64,000 nucleotides of DNA from Candidatus Gastranaerophilales bacterium (GCA_944325525.1 CALVAK010000003.1:62001-126000), one strand, 5' to 3'. Numbered from the stretch's first letter, positions 8,923 through 18,355 are shown. Made by a program: numbers and translations. The notes: generated by a model not told the origin, from the letters alone.

Positions 8923-10029
8923 ATGGTAAAAAGAACATTCTTATATGACGAACATTTAAAATTAAATGCGAAAATGGTAGACTTTGCAGGGTGGGAAATG
9001 CCTGTACAGTATCATAGCATTATTGAAGAACACAATAATGTAAGAAAAAATGCAGGTATTTTTGATGTTTCACACATGGGTGAGATTTTTGTTTCAGGAA
9101 AAGAATCACTGAACTTTATACAGTATTTAGTTCCGCAGAATATAGAAAAGCTTACTGACGGTAAAGCAATGTACTGCCAGCTTACAAATACGAACGGAGG
9201 TATTGTTGATGATCTCTTAGTATATAAGCTGAAAGATACTAATTATCTACTTGTAGTAAATGCCTCAAGAGTAGAAAACGATTATGAATGGATTATAAAA
9301 AATAAAAATTCATTTGATGTCATAATCGAGAATAAATCTGATATATATTCAATGATTGCTATTCAGGGGCCAAAAGCTTCTGATATTATTGAAAAAGCAG
9401 GTCTTATCAAAGAAGAACAACCTAAAACTCTTTGTATAAAAGAAACTTCATTATTTGATTCAAAAATATATATATCAAGAACCGGATATACCGGAGAAGA
9501 TGGATTTGAAATTATAATGAAAAATGAAGATGCCGTTAAATTTTGGAATTTAATTCTTAAAGCCGGTGAAAAGTATAACCTTCTTCCTGTTGGTCTTGGA
9601 GCCCGGGATACTTTAAGATTAGAAGCGGCAATGAGTTTATACGGAAACGAGTTAAATGAAACCACTACGCCTATTGAGGCAAACCTTTCATGGTCAGTAG
9701 ATAAAAACAAAAAAGAAAATTATATCGGGAAAAAGGTAATTGAATCACAGCTTGCAAACGGAACAGAAAAGAAATTGATTGCTTTTAAAATGATAGAGCG
9801 TGCAATAGCAAGACATGAATATGAAATCATGTATAATAATGAGAATATAGGAAAAGTAACAAGCGGCGGCTTTGCTCCTAGTCTCGGATTTAATATAGGT
9901 CTCGGATATATAAAAACAAATAAAAATTTAAAAAACGGAGATATAATACAAATTATGGTAAGGAATAAATTATATAATGCACAAATAACAAATAAAAATT
10001 TTATAATTAAACACAACAAAGGTAACTAA
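8923..10029 (+). CDS. gcvT: Glycine cleavage system T protein (aminomethyltransferase)
   Basis: A 368-residue folate-binding enzyme that transfers the methylene group from the aminomethyl-lipoyl arm of GcvH to tetrahydrofolate and releases ammonia. Recognisable segments include the start LYDEHLKLNAKMVDFAGWEM, DVSHMGEI, TGYTGEDGFEI, and LGARDTLRLEAAMSLYGNEL carrying the conserved folate-contacting region. A C-terminal barrel domain ends with GFAPSLGFNIGLGYI. Length and motifs are complete. It is followed 12 bases later by gcvH with a GGAG ribosome site, so the two are co-transcribed. The downstream set lacks gcvPB. Confidence 0.96.
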   Translation: MVKRTFLYDEHLKLNAKMVDFAGWEMPVQYHSIIEEHNNVRKNAGIFDVSHMGEIFVSGKESLNFIQYLVPQNIEKLTDGKAMYCQLTNTNGGIVDDLLVYKLKDTNYLLVVNASRVENDYEWIIKNKNSFDVIIENKSDIYSMIAIQGPKASDIIEKAGLIKEEQPKTLCIKETSLFDSKIYISRTGYTGEDGFEIIMKNEDAVKFWNLILKAGEKYNLLPVGLGARDTLRLEAAMSLYGNELNETTTPIEANLSWSVDKNKKENYIGKKVIESQLANGTEKKLIAFKMIERAIARHEYEIMYNNENIGKVTSGGFAPSLGFNIGLGYIKTNKNLKNGDIIQIMVRNKLYNAQITNKNFIIKHNKGN

Positions 10030-10041
10030 GGAGAAAAGCCA

Positions 10042-10416
10042 ATGATAGATAATATGCTTTGCAGTAAATCTCATGAATATGTTTATGAAAAAGACGGAAA
10101 TTATTGTATAGGTCTAACCGATTTTGCTATTGAACAATTAGGAGATATTGTTTTTGTTGAGCTGCCAGAGGTGGGTTCTTACTATTCGAAAGGAGAAATT
10201 TTTGGAACGGTAGAATCCGTGAAAGCTGCATCTGAATTATACATGCCTGTTTCAGGTAAAATCATTGAAACAAATGAAAAATTAATTGAAAAACCGGAAT
10301 TACTAAATGAAGAACCGTTTGATGGAATGTGGCTGATAAAGATTTCTTCAGACAGTTTCAATGAAGACATAGGGGACTTAACAGATTATAATAAATATAA
10401 AGAAGAAGTAGAATAA
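10042..10416 (+). CDS. gcvH: Glycine cleavage system H protein
   Basis: A 124-residue lipoyl-carrier protein that shuttles the aminomethyl group between the P and T proteins and is reoxidised by dihydrolipoamide dehydrogenase. The lipoyl-lysine motif is GTVESVKAASELYMPVSG, with Lys61 as the attachment site. The segment EQLGDIVFVELPEVG is also characteristic. Length is normal for GcvH. The stop is one base from the start of gcvPA, giving tight coupling. No lipoate ligase or lipoyl synthase is seen in the window, so lipoylation must be supplied from elsewhere. Confidence 0.96.
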   Translation: MIDNMLCSKSHEYVYEKDGNYCIGLTDFAIEQLGDIVFVELPEVGSYYSKGEIFGTVESVKAASELYMPVSGKIIETNEKLIEKPELLNEEPFDGMWLIKISSDSFNEDIGDLTDYNKYKEEVE

Positions 10417-10417
10417 A

Positions 10418-11716
10418 ATGAATAATTATAAAGCGAATCCAGAGGATACTATAAAAGAAATGCTGGAAGAAATAGGAGAAGAAAATTTTGATTCTTTATA
10501 TTCAATGATAAATAAGGATATAAGAATAACTTCTTTTAATCTTCCCGATGCATTAAGCGAAATGCAGGTACAGAAAACAATAAAATCTGCGGCGAATGAA
10601 AACAAAATAAACTATTCATATTTTATAGGAGCAGGTGCATATAAAAGATTTATTCCTGCCGCAATATCACAAATTTCCTCACGATTTGAGTTCAATACGG
10701 CATATACTCCTTATCAGCCTGAAATTTCACAGGGGACATTGCAGGTAATATATGAATTTCAATCTATGATTTGTGATTTAACAGGTATGGATGTATGTAA
10801 TGCTTCCGTATATGATGCAGGTAATGCATGTGCAGAAGCGATGCTTATGGCAGCAAGGATAAGCGGCAAAGAAAAAATTCTTGTTTCTGACTGTATAAAT
10901 CCGCAGTATTATGAAGTTATAAATACTTATGCTAAAGCCGGCAATATAACAATAGAAAAAATACCGGAAAAAGAATATAAAACTGATTTCTCTGATGCAG
11001 AAGAAAAAATTAAATCAGGTGAATATGCCGGTGTAATTATTCAAAATCCAAACTTCTACGGGACAATTGAAGATATAGACGCAATTAAATCTTTGGAGAA
11101 AAGTCCTAAGACTATGTTAATCGTATGTGAAGATATGATAAGCTCTATTGTTTTAAAACGACCAAAAGAATACAATGCGGATATTGTTGTTGGGGATGTT
11201 CAACCTTTCGGAAATCCGATTTCTTTTGGCGGTCCGTATGCCGGATTTATTGCGACTCTTGATAAATATAAAAGACAATTGCCCGGAAGAATTGTAGGAA
11301 GAACAAAAGATGCTGAAGGAAATCAAGCCTTTACTCTCACTCTTCAAGCAAGAGAACAGCATATAAGAAGAGAAAAAGCTACAAGTAACATTTGTTCCAA
11401 TCAAGGATTGGTAATATTAAATGCATTAATATACCTTTCTCTCTTAGGTGCAAACGGACTCAGGCAGGCTGCTTTTTTAAGTGCATCAAATGCTAAAAAC
11501 TTAACTGAAGGATTAAAACAAAAAGGTTATAATATATTAAATAAAAATTTCTTCAATGAATTTGTCTTACAGGTTGATAATGCTGATGAATTTCTTAACA
11601 GAATGAAAAAGGAAAACATTCTTGCCGGATTCAAATTAAGCATAAATAAAATTCTTGTTTGCACAACTGAAATAAATACAAAAGAAGAAATAGAAAAATA
11701 TATAAATCTTTCATAA
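10418..11716 (+). CDS. gcvPA: Glycine dehydrogenase (decarboxylating) subunit 1
   Basis: A 432-residue N-terminal-type half of a split P protein, close to the usual 440-450. Characteristic segments are SYFIGAGAYKRFIPAAI, TAYTPYQPEISQGTLQ, NASVYDAGNACAEAMLM, and GGPYAGFIA followed by RQLPGRIVGRT. In split P proteins the pyridoxal-phosphate lysine lies in the partner GcvPB, which is not next door: the following gene is a glycosyltransferase. The enzyme decarboxylates glycine and loads the rest onto GcvH only as a GcvPA-GcvPB heterotetramer, so gcvPB must be elsewhere in the genome or the system is incomplete. Confidence 0.94.
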   Translation: MNNYKANPEDTIKEMLEEIGEENFDSLYSMINKDIRITSFNLPDALSEMQVQKTIKSAANENKINYSYFIGAGAYKRFIPAAISQISSRFEFNTAYTPYQPEISQGTLQVIYEFQSMICDLTGMDVCNASVYDAGNACAEAMLMAARISGKEKILVSDCINPQYYEVINTYAKAGNITIEKIPEKEYKTDFSDAEEKIKSGEYAGVIIQNPNFYGTIEDIDAIKSLEKSPKTMLIVCEDMISSIVLKRPKEYNADIVVGDVQPFGNPISFGGPYAGFIATLDKYKRQLPGRIVGRTKDAEGNQAFTLTLQAREQHIRREKATSNICSNQGLVILNALIYLSLLGANGLRQAAFLSASNAKNLTEGLKQKGYNILNKNFFNEFVLQVDNADEFLNRMKKENILAGFKLSINKILVCTTEINTKEEIEKYINLS

Positions 11717-11734
11717 TATGTAAGGAATAACAAA

Positions 11735-13465
11735 ATGAACTACATAAAAAAGCACTACAAAATATTTTTGTCCGCATTTTTATTTATGCTTTGTTTTGTA
11801 TTATATTTTTTGCAGCTTGGAGAATATCCTTTAATTGATACTGATGAAACAAAATATGTATCGATAGCAAGAGATATGATTAACCGTAATGACTGGATTA
11901 ATTTAAAACTTAATGGAAATAACTTTTTTGAATGTCCACCTTTATTGTTTTGGATAATTAATTTTTCTTTTATAATTTTCGGTAAAATCAGTACCCTTGC
12001 TGCCAGAATACCGATAGCCGTTATAACAACTATTGGAATAATTTCTATTTTTTTAATTACATCAAAAATTCTTACAAAATCATACGGATTAATAATTTCT
12101 TTAATTACGGCAACAAGTTTTGGATTTTTAGTATTCTCACATCTAGCAACAAATGACATATTATATACCGTAACAACAATGCTAGCAATTCTTCTCTCAT
12201 ATTTAAGCATTTTTTCAAAAGCGAACAAATACAATTATCCATTGTGGTGCGGCATATATTTTTTTATGTCTTTATCCGTTCTAAGCGGAGGTTTGTTTGG
12301 ATTATGCATACCATTGTTATCAATAATAGCTATGCATATATTTTCCGGCAAAATAAAAGAACTGTTTAAACCATTACATCTTTTATCCGGATTGTTAATT
12401 CTCATCCTTATCACTTTTCCGTGGTTTTTTATTATGTTTGAAAAACACGGTGTTATATTTATCAAAGAATTTATTTCTGTATATGATATTTCAAAAAATA
12501 TAGGGATAAAAAATTGTTTAAATGTAATAAGTCTTTTTATTCTTGGTTTTTTACCGTGGTCTTTTTCTTTCCTATGGATAATCGGTTCTAAATTCAGAGA
12601 TATTATAAATTCAGTAACTGCATATTTTAAGGAAAATTCGCAGGAAAAATTAAAAGAAAAATGGCAGAAATTAAATAAATCGGAGAAATTTCTTTCTTTA
12701 AATACAATAGTATTTTTTACCTCATTAATCTTTGCATTAATTTTTGGAGCAAAAAATATTTATATTGTATTGTTTTTAACTTTTCCTGCATCAAACATTG
12801 CAGGATATTACTGGTATGCATATATGTTCAGAAAACAACACGCAAAAAGTATTTTGTTTGCAACAATAATACCTAATTTACTTTTTATGATATGTTCTTT
12901 TGCCGGTTTGTTTGGATATAACTTTATTAATACATTAACATCATACGGATTTAATTTTCTGATTATTCCGCTTGTTATAATATTCTTTATAATACCTTTA
13001 ATAGGCATTTTTTCAGTTATATTAAATGCAAGAATTCCTGCTTATATTTCAAATTTAATATTAATTATTTCTCTTTCGTTTGTACTGACTCCGGGGATAT
13101 TTAATTTTATAACGATAAACGGAGGAGAAAACGATTTAATAGAATTTGCAAGAAAAGCAAATACAGATAAAGTAAAATTATCAACATTTACGGCATCAAA
13201 AAAATATAGCCTTGTATATTATTATGATAATATTGTTGATTTTCATTTAAATAATGATTTCGTATGGTTGGAAACATTTTTAGAAACCAACAAAAAAGAT
13301 TATGTTATAACGGAAATAAAAGACTTATGGACGATAGAAGAAAAGAATATAAAATATATGCTGCTTGATTCAGGAAAGAGATACTGTCTTATAAAACATC
13401 TTCCAAAAGTAGAAGAAGAACAACAACAAGAAGAAAAAAAAGAACCGGAAATCAATATATATTAA
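11735..13465 (+). CDS. GT39/ArnT-family membrane glycosyltransferase
   Basis: A 576-residue integral membrane protein with roughly 11-12 hydrophobic spans. The first extracytoplasmic loop holds DTDETKYVSIARDM, matching the D-E-T/A-x-Y pattern that carries the catalytic acidic residues of the PMT/ArnT superfamily, followed by FFECPPLLFWIINFSFIIFG. These enzymes move a sugar from a polyprenyl-phosphate donor to lipid A, protein or another acceptor outside the membrane. The acceptor cannot be deduced here. The C-terminal 110 residues form a soluble extracytoplasmic domain ending in a Glu/Gln-rich tail. It follows gcvPA by 18 bases and precedes yidD. Confidence 0.85.
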   Translation: MNYIKKHYKIFLSAFLFMLCFVLYFLQLGEYPLIDTDETKYVSIARDMINRNDWINLKLNGNNFFECPPLLFWIINFSFIIFGKISTLAARIPIAVITTIGIISIFLITSKILTKSYGLIISLITATSFGFLVFSHLATNDILYTVTTMLAILLSYLSIFSKANKYNYPLWCGIYFFMSLSVLSGGLFGLCIPLLSIIAMHIFSGKIKELFKPLHLLSGLLILILITFPWFFIMFEKHGVIFIKEFISVYDISKNIGIKNCLNVISLFILGFLPWSFSFLWIIGSKFRDIINSVTAYFKENSQEKLKEKWQKLNKSEKFLSLNTIVFFTSLIFALIFGAKNIYIVLFLTFPASNIAGYYWYAYMFRKQHAKSILFATIIPNLLFMICSFAGLFGYNFINTLTSYGFNFLIIPLVIIFFIIPLIGIFSVILNARIPAYISNLILIISLSFVLTPGIFNFITINGGENDLIEFARKANTDKVKLSTFTASKKYSLVYYYDNIVDFHLNNDFVWLETFLETNKKDYVITEIKDLWTIEEKNIKYMLLDSGKRYCLIKHLPKVEEEQQQEEKKEPEINIY

Positions 13466-13483
13466 GACTAAAGAAGATTGAAA

Positions 13484-13693
13484 ATGATAAAAAAAATAAT
13501 ATTAAAGTTGCTGGATTTATATCAAAAGATATCAAAATATACACCTCCGGTATGCAGGTTTTATCCTACGTGTTCCGAATATATGAAGCAGGCAATAATA
13601 AAATACGGTGTATTAAAAGGTGGTTTTCTTGGAATAAAAAGAATTTTAAAATGTCATCCTCTACATCCGGGCGGATATGACCCTGTACCTTAA
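13484..13693 (+). CDS. yidD: Membrane protein insertion efficiency factor YidD
   Basis: About 69 residues from the ATG at 13484; a TTG six bases earlier is the alternative start. It matches the short YidD family with its three conserved cysteines: [15 protein letters not shown] and a later [13 protein letters not shown]. YidD assists YidC in inserting inner-membrane proteins and associates with the membrane by an amphipathic N-terminal helix. It is usually near rpmH-rnpA-yidC, but here it follows a glycosyltransferase by 18 bases, so its common operon context is broken. Confidence 0.95.
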   Translation: MIKKIILKLLDLYQKISKYTPPVCRFYPTCSEYMKQAIIKYGVLKGGFLGIKRILKCHPLHPGGYDPVP

Positions 13694-13735
13694 CCTGTTA
13701 ACAAAAGATAACATACAAAGAAAAAAAGGCAACTT

Positions 13736-13821
13736 TTTATCTGCTTTTATTTTTCTATAAAAGAAAATAAAGGTTAAGTATGCTTAGTATAAAAATATAT
13801 GGAAAAATAAAAGCAGATAAA
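13736..13821. repeat. Perfect 20-bp inverted repeat with 46-base spacer
   Basis: The arms are TTTATCTGCTTTTATTTTTC at 13736-13755 and its exact reverse complement at 13802-13821. In RNA they would form a 20-bp stem between yidD and the unknown gene at 13867. The A/T-rich arms end in T-rich sequence, so it could act as a transcription terminator in either direction, a structured leader, or the ends of a small non-coding mobile relic. No target-site duplication is obvious. Confidence 0.7.
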
Positions 13822-13866
13822 GCCATTGTGAAACTAATGAATCTGGTCTGGGGGCTTTAATAAAAT

Positions 13867-15207
13867 ATGTCATTAAATATAGGTTCTCAGTTAATTTCAA
13901 AATTAGGTTCTCCAGATTCAAAAATTCCATTAGCCGCAAAGGATATTTTTAATATTGGCGGATATACATATTTTTCATACGATGCCGGAGGAAGTCTTGA
14001 AGGAAAAGACAGACTTGTTGATGAAGTAGGTACAGGACTTATATGGCTTTTTGGAATTCCTTTATATAAAAAATTAATAGATAATACTATATTCAAGGCT
14101 GCAAAAATAAACCCTGATGTTGATGTAAGGGTAATAAAGAGTAAGGATTATTTTGCTTCTGCAGTTGAAAATGCACCGACAAAAGAAATTTTAAATGATT
14201 TAAAAAAGGCTGCTAAAAATGTCAACAAAACAAAAGGATTAACATTTTTAAGATTTATTCTTTCTCTCGGACTAACTATGGCATCATATTTTGCATTAAC
14301 AAAATTCAAACAAAATATGACAAAAAAATCTATAGAAAAAGAGTTTTTGAAAAAACAAGCAGAAGAAAACAACAAAAAATCATATTCAAATTTTAAAATG
14401 GAAAAAAACCCTGTATTTGATGAGATAGAAAATAAAATTAATAAAAGCATTCCCTCTTTTAAATCTTCTTCTATAGTAGGTATTGCAGAAGAATTTATGT
14501 TAAACCCTGTTAAAAATATGATTATTCTTGATGCGGGAATAAGTGCATCAAGGATAAAAAACGCAAGGACAAAGGGAGAAAGAACTGAATATGCCATAAA
14601 AGAAGGGTCTTTTCTTTTCTTTATATATTGTGCCGGAAAGATAATAAAAAGCGGAATTGATAAAGTATGTGAAAAACTTCTGAAAATTCCCGTTGCTCTG
14701 GATGCTAAATTACTATCGTCACAAACTGCTATAAATATTCTTGAGAATGAAAATATTAATCAGGAAATTAATAATTTTTCTGACTTATTAAAAATGTCAA
14801 AGAATAAAAAAGAAATTTACGATTTTATATTTAAAAATCCTGACAATATAATAGTAAAAGCGGCAAAAGATTCAGGAATAATTTCAACAATAAAAGATTC
14901 AGAAAACAATATAAAAATAGATACAAGAAAATTTATTGATATCAAAGAAATTAAAAACTTAATAAATAATATAAATAGTTTTATTAATAATTCAGGGCAA
15001 GATAAGGTTTCTTATCTAAACAAAGTAAAATCATTAAAAGTGTTGACAACTATATTAAACATTGCAATATGCTGTTTTGCTCTGGGCTATGTAGTACCGA
15101 AAGAAATGTATAATTACAGAAAAAAGCATCAGAACGGGAAAAATGATTTTCATGTAAAGGTCGAATATGAAAAAGAGTTAAAATCAAAACAGACAGAGAA
15201 CCTTTAA
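13867..15207 (+). CDS. Unknown lineage-specific membrane-associated protein
   Basis: A 446-residue protein that I do not recognise. It has a polar N-terminus, moderately hydrophobic stretches near residues 50-65 (GTGLIWLFGIPLY), 125-145 (FLRFILSLGLTMASYFAL), 245-262 (FLFFIYCAGKII) and 395-412 (LTTILNIAICCFALGYVVP), and a lysine-rich C-terminal tail. There is no classical signal peptide. These features suggest two to four membrane spans with cytoplasmic helical segments. It is preceded by the 20-bp inverted repeat and followed by a promoter and a small protein gene. A structural or envelope role is possible, but nothing specifies it. Confidence 0.6.
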   Translation: MSLNIGSQLISKLGSPDSKIPLAAKDIFNIGGYTYFSYDAGGSLEGKDRLVDEVGTGLIWLFGIPLYKKLIDNTIFKAAKINPDVDVRVIKSKDYFASAVENAPTKEILNDLKKAAKNVNKTKGLTFLRFILSLGLTMASYFALTKFKQNMTKKSIEKEFLKKQAEENNKKSYSNFKMEKNPVFDEIENKINKSIPSFKSSSIVGIAEEFMLNPVKNMIILDAGISASRIKNARTKGERTEYAIKEGSFLFFIYCAGKIIKSGIDKVCEKLLKIPVALDAKLLSSQTAINILENENINQEINNFSDLLKMSKNKKEIYDFIFKNPDNIIVKAAKDSGIISTIKDSENNIKIDTRKFIDIKEIKNLINNINSFINNSGQDKVSYLNKVKSLKVLTTILNIAICCFALGYVVPKEMYNYRKKHQNGKNDFHVKVEYEKELKSKQTENL

Positions 15208-15231
15208 AAATACAACCCGATATGTTATAAT
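15203..15231 (+). promoter_or_regulatory. Predicted sigma-70 promoter of small protein gene at 15255
   Basis: TTTAAA and TATAAT are separated by exactly 17 bases, ending about 24 bases before the ATG. A strong GAAGGAAGGGGG ribosome site lies between. The -35 element overlaps the stop codon of the preceding gene. Confidence 0.6.
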
Positions 15232-15254
15232 ATAAAAGAAGGAAGGGGGTAAGG

Positions 15255-15542
15255 ATGATATTATCGTATTTGACTATGCAAAATGCAATAATGGCACAAA
15301 ATACAGCACAAGCACAGATGATATCTGCATCTGACAGAATGCTCTCTTCTACAGTAACATTTGGTAATTCACAACCATTAAAACCGTCATTTGCTCAAGC
15401 TGATAAGTTAGAGCTTCAAAATAAGACAAATGAAACAAAAATATCAGTTTTACAAAAAATAATTAATGCAATCAGAGAAAAATTAACAAAAGAGATAAAA
15501 GATTCAACACCAAAATATGCAGGTGTAAATTATAAAGCATAG
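15255..15542 (+). CDS. Small hypothetical protein
   Basis: A 95-residue protein with an alanine/glutamine-rich N-terminus (MQNAIMAQNTAQAQM), a serine/threonine-rich middle (STVTFGNSQPLKPSF) and a helical lysine-rich C-terminal half. It has its own promoter and a strong ribosome site, so it is likely expressed. I recognise no family and see no signal peptide, cysteine motif or membrane span. The short 'FG' and 'SF' elements after the N-terminus resemble the start of other unknown proteins here, for instance VSYGSLF at the start of the HNH protein, but the similarity is too short to build on. Confidence 0.5.
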   Translation: MILSYLTMQNAIMAQNTAQAQMISASDRMLSSTVTFGNSQPLKPSFAQADKLELQNKTNETKISVLQKIINAIREKLTKEIKDSTPKYAGVNYKA

Positions 15543-15597
15543 ATATTTATATTGTCCTCTAAAATTACTATTATTGTTGGATTTTTGATTGATAATC

Positions 15598-15626
15598 TTT
15601 GAGAAATCCCGGCTATATGGTATAAT
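15598..15626 (+). promoter_or_regulatory. Predicted sigma-70 promoter of metalloprotease gene
   Basis: TTTGAG and a perfect TATAAT are separated by 17 bases, ending 25 bases before the ATG at 15652. The AGAGGAG ribosome site falls between. It supports the internal ATG at 15652 as the true start, because the longer frame from 15589 would begin upstream of the promoter. Confidence 0.6.
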
Positions 15627-15651
15627 CAATAAAGAAAGAGGAGATTTTGTT

Positions 15652-17322
15652 ATGCGAAAAAAACAGAAGAATGATCTTCCGTTGCCTTTTATTATATTTT
15701 TTATTTTTGTTTCCCTCTTGATTATTATATATTTATCAATGCCGATTCAAGATAAAAAAATAAGAGAAAAAAGAACGTACGAAGAGCAACTGGAGTACAA
15801 TATCGCCCCCAAGAAACAAAGAAGTACTCCTGTCAAAATATCATATACGCAGTCTAAAAGAGACGAAAAGGCAGAAATACAGCAGCAACAACAAAACAGC
15901 AATTTTATTCCTCAAAAAAATACAAGCAGCACAACAATCAAAAGAACAACTATAAATAAGTCCGAAGGAAAAACTAATAATCTTGCAGAATATAATAAAT
16001 TATTGAATACACTGGCAAGTTATCCGGGAAAAAGCATTGGAACTGTTGAATTAATAGTAAATAAAATTTTAATTTTTAAAGGATATCCACCGGGAATTAT
16101 AAAAGTTGTGCCGGATACTCTTGACCAATCAGCAGCGAAGACTCAAGGGAGTTTTCTTGTTGCGAATTTTGAATTTCCTTCAGGACATATGAATATAAGC
16201 AGGGAACAAATATACAATCTTGATATAAAAGTAATAATAGCAATAATAGCCCATGAACTTGACCATTTTGACAAACTGGCAAAAGTATGTAAATCAATGG
16301 GTACTGTAGAATTTAAAAATTTTCTTGCAGAAAACAGGATAAAAAATGCAGATACAGACTTTTGGGCATTAGCATCAAAGTATGCAGACATAAATGATTT
16401 TGATGCTGAACTTTACAAAAAATCGATACAAAGATATTTAAACCAGAATAAAATAGAATTAACAAGTTCATATTCAGATTTTTATAGACTATCAGAAAAT
16501 ATGAGAAATCCTCTTGAAATAAGTGCATATAAAGTATCGGATTACATATATGATTATTATAACATTCCAATAACCGAAGGTCCGATGAAACAAATAACAA
16601 GAGCATTCAATGAAGTAGACTGGGCAATATATAACAAAATAAAAGATAACAATATTTTAAAAAAAGAGAGAATAGCATTTTTTGATTATTATTTCAGTAA
16701 AGCTATAATTAAAACTTATCCGGTATACAAAAACGTATATAATAATTGTTTAGAAGCCAGAAATGGTGATTTAACAATGTTTTGGATTGCTTTTGAAAAG
16801 ACTTTAAATGATTTTTATGGAAAAGGGAAAATCGATGCAGACAATTTAAAAAAGATTCTTACACTTTTAGACGCAACTAAGAATGAAACTCAAGAGCAAT
16901 TAACAACTGATATTGTATGTATTGTATTAAAATGCAAAATAAATACCCTTTTAGCTAACATAGTTTATCCAGATGCAATTAAGAATTTAAAAAAGACAAC
17001 TTTATCATATTTAAAATATTTAAAGGCAACAAAAACAGAAAAAAGCAAAGATGAACTGGATTGTATTTTGACATTATTTTGCATAGAAAATGAACTTTAT
17101 ACAAATAATATGTCTGATATTTCTTTGTATTATATAAAAATACCGGAAGAAATCACAACGCTCTATAATATTAAAAATAAAAACCAGCGTTTTCATTTCA
17201 TATACAGCAACAATGAATTTAAAAGAATTATGTTACAAGCAAAGTCAGAACAAAAAAACATATCAGAACAAAATTTATTAATAGCATTATTAAATTCACA
17301 CAGATTAAACAAAAAAATATAG
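15652..17322 (+). CDS. Membrane-anchored putative zinc metalloprotease
   Basis: About 556 residues from the ATG at 15652. One membrane span near residues 10-30 (FIIFFIFVSLLIIIYLSM) is followed by a disordered Q/S/T-rich linker and then a globular domain. Residues 201-205 read H-E-L-D-H inside IIAHELDHFDKL, a HExxH zinc motif. Glu289 in RNPLEISAY is a plausible third ligand, since many gluzincin-like enzymes carry a conserved 'n..E..A' helix. The rest is helical and unrecognised. It would face the periplasm or cell exterior and cut proteins or peptides there. The family is not one I can name, so the protease call rests on the motif and topology. Confidence 0.6.
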   Translation: MRKKQKNDLPLPFIIFFIFVSLLIIIYLSMPIQDKKIREKRTYEEQLEYNIAPKKQRSTPVKISYTQSKRDEKAEIQQQQQNSNFIPQKNTSSTTIKRTTINKSEGKTNNLAEYNKLLNTLASYPGKSIGTVELIVNKILIFKGYPPGIIKVVPDTLDQSAAKTQGSFLVANFEFPSGHMNISREQIYNLDIKVIIAIIAHELDHFDKLAKVCKSMGTVEFKNFLAENRIKNADTDFWALASKYADINDFDAELYKKSIQRYLNQNKIELTSSYSDFYRLSENMRNPLEISAYKVSDYIYDYYNIPITEGPMKQITRAFNEVDWAIYNKIKDNNILKKERIAFFDYYFSKAIIKTYPVYKNVYNNCLEARNGDLTMFWIAFEKTLNDFYGKGKIDADNLKKILTLLDATKNETQEQLTTDIVCIVLKCKINTLLANIVYPDAIKNLKKTTLSYLKYLKATKTEKSKDELDCILTLFCIENELYTNNMSDISLYYIKIPEEITTLYNIKNKNQRFHFIYSNNEFKRIMLQAKSEQKNISEQNLLIALLNSHRLNKKI

Positions 17323-17385
17323 ATAGCTTCCAATATATATAAATTTGTGTTTTAATTGATTTATAAGAATCCTGAGGGAAGCCAA

Positions 17386-18339
17386 ATGATAAAAATATTA
17401 AAAACAGAAGAGAATAAAAAGCTTTCAAAACTCAGCATTAGTGAAGCTGTGTCGGGTTCTTGGTTTAGCTTAATAGATCCAACGGAAGATGAAATAAAAC
17501 AAGTTTCACTTGTTCTCGGATTAGATGAAGATTTTTTGAGGAATTCATTAGACCTTGATGAACGTTCTCGTATTGAAATAGAAGACGGGAATATACTAAT
17601 CATTACAAATTTACCAATAATGACAGAAGATGGGTGTTTTGATACATTACCGCTAGGTATAATATATACGCCAACATCCATCATGACAGTTTGTTCAAAA
17701 GATAACAACATCCTTGCATCCTTTAATGAGAGTACGGCATATTCGTTTGATACAAGAAATAAAACAGAATTTATGCTAAAAATACTATACCGTTCGGTAA
17801 AGTTTTATTTAAAATACTTAGATGTAATTAACAGAACGACAGAAAATATAGAAAATGAATTACAAAAAGCTACAAATAATAAAGCTTTATTTCAATTATT
17901 AGAAATACAGAAAACCCTTGTATATTTTTCAACAGCCTTAAAAGATAACGTTATAGTGCTTCAAAAGATTATGAGAATGACAAAATCAACTACATCTATT
18001 AACTATTTAAAAACGACAGAAGAAGATACGGATATGCTAGAAGATGTGATAATAGACACAAGACAGGCTATAGAAATGGTTGATATGCACAGAATGATTC
18101 TGGAAGCGATGATGGAAGGTTTTGCCTCAATTATAAATAACAACTTAAACCTTGTAATGAAATTTTTAGCGGCAATAACAATTATTATGGCTATTCCGAC
18201 AATGATTGGAGGTTTATGGGGCATGAACGTAAAAGTTCCATACGGAAATAACCCATATGGATTTCTTATTGTTGTAGCTTTATCCATTATTACATCAATA
18301 GCAGTTGTTGTATATTTCAGAAAAAAAGGTATGTTTTAA
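17386..18339 (+). CDS. corA: CorA-family magnesium/divalent metal transporter
   Basis: About 317 residues from the ATG at 17386, which has GAGGG at the right distance; the longer frame starts at an unsupported TTG. The C-terminal membrane part holds the selectivity signature GMN in GGLWGMNVKVPYG between two spans (LAAITIIMAIPTMIGGLW and GFLIVVALSIITSIAVVVYF), with a positively charged end. The N-terminal cytoplasmic funnel domain (LIDPTEDEIKQVSLVLGL, DLDERSRIE) is typical. It forms pentameric channels for Mg2+ (or Co2+/Ni2+) uptake. The length is normal. The next gene starts 17 bases downstream. Confidence 0.95.
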   Translation: MIKILKTEENKKLSKLSISEAVSGSWFSLIDPTEDEIKQVSLVLGLDEDFLRNSLDLDERSRIEIEDGNILIITNLPIMTEDGCFDTLPLGIIYTPTSIMTVCSKDNNILASFNESTAYSFDTRNKTEFMLKILYRSVKFYLKYLDVINRTTENIENELQKATNNKALFQLLEIQKTLVYFSTALKDNVIVLQKIMRMTKSTTSINYLKTTEEDTDMLEDVIIDTRQAIEMVDMHRMILEAMMEGFASIINNNLNLVMKFLAAITIIMAIPTMIGGLWGMNVKVPYGNNPYGFLIVVALSIITSIAVVVYFRKKGMF

Positions 18340-18355
18340 TAAAAAGGTGACTTCA

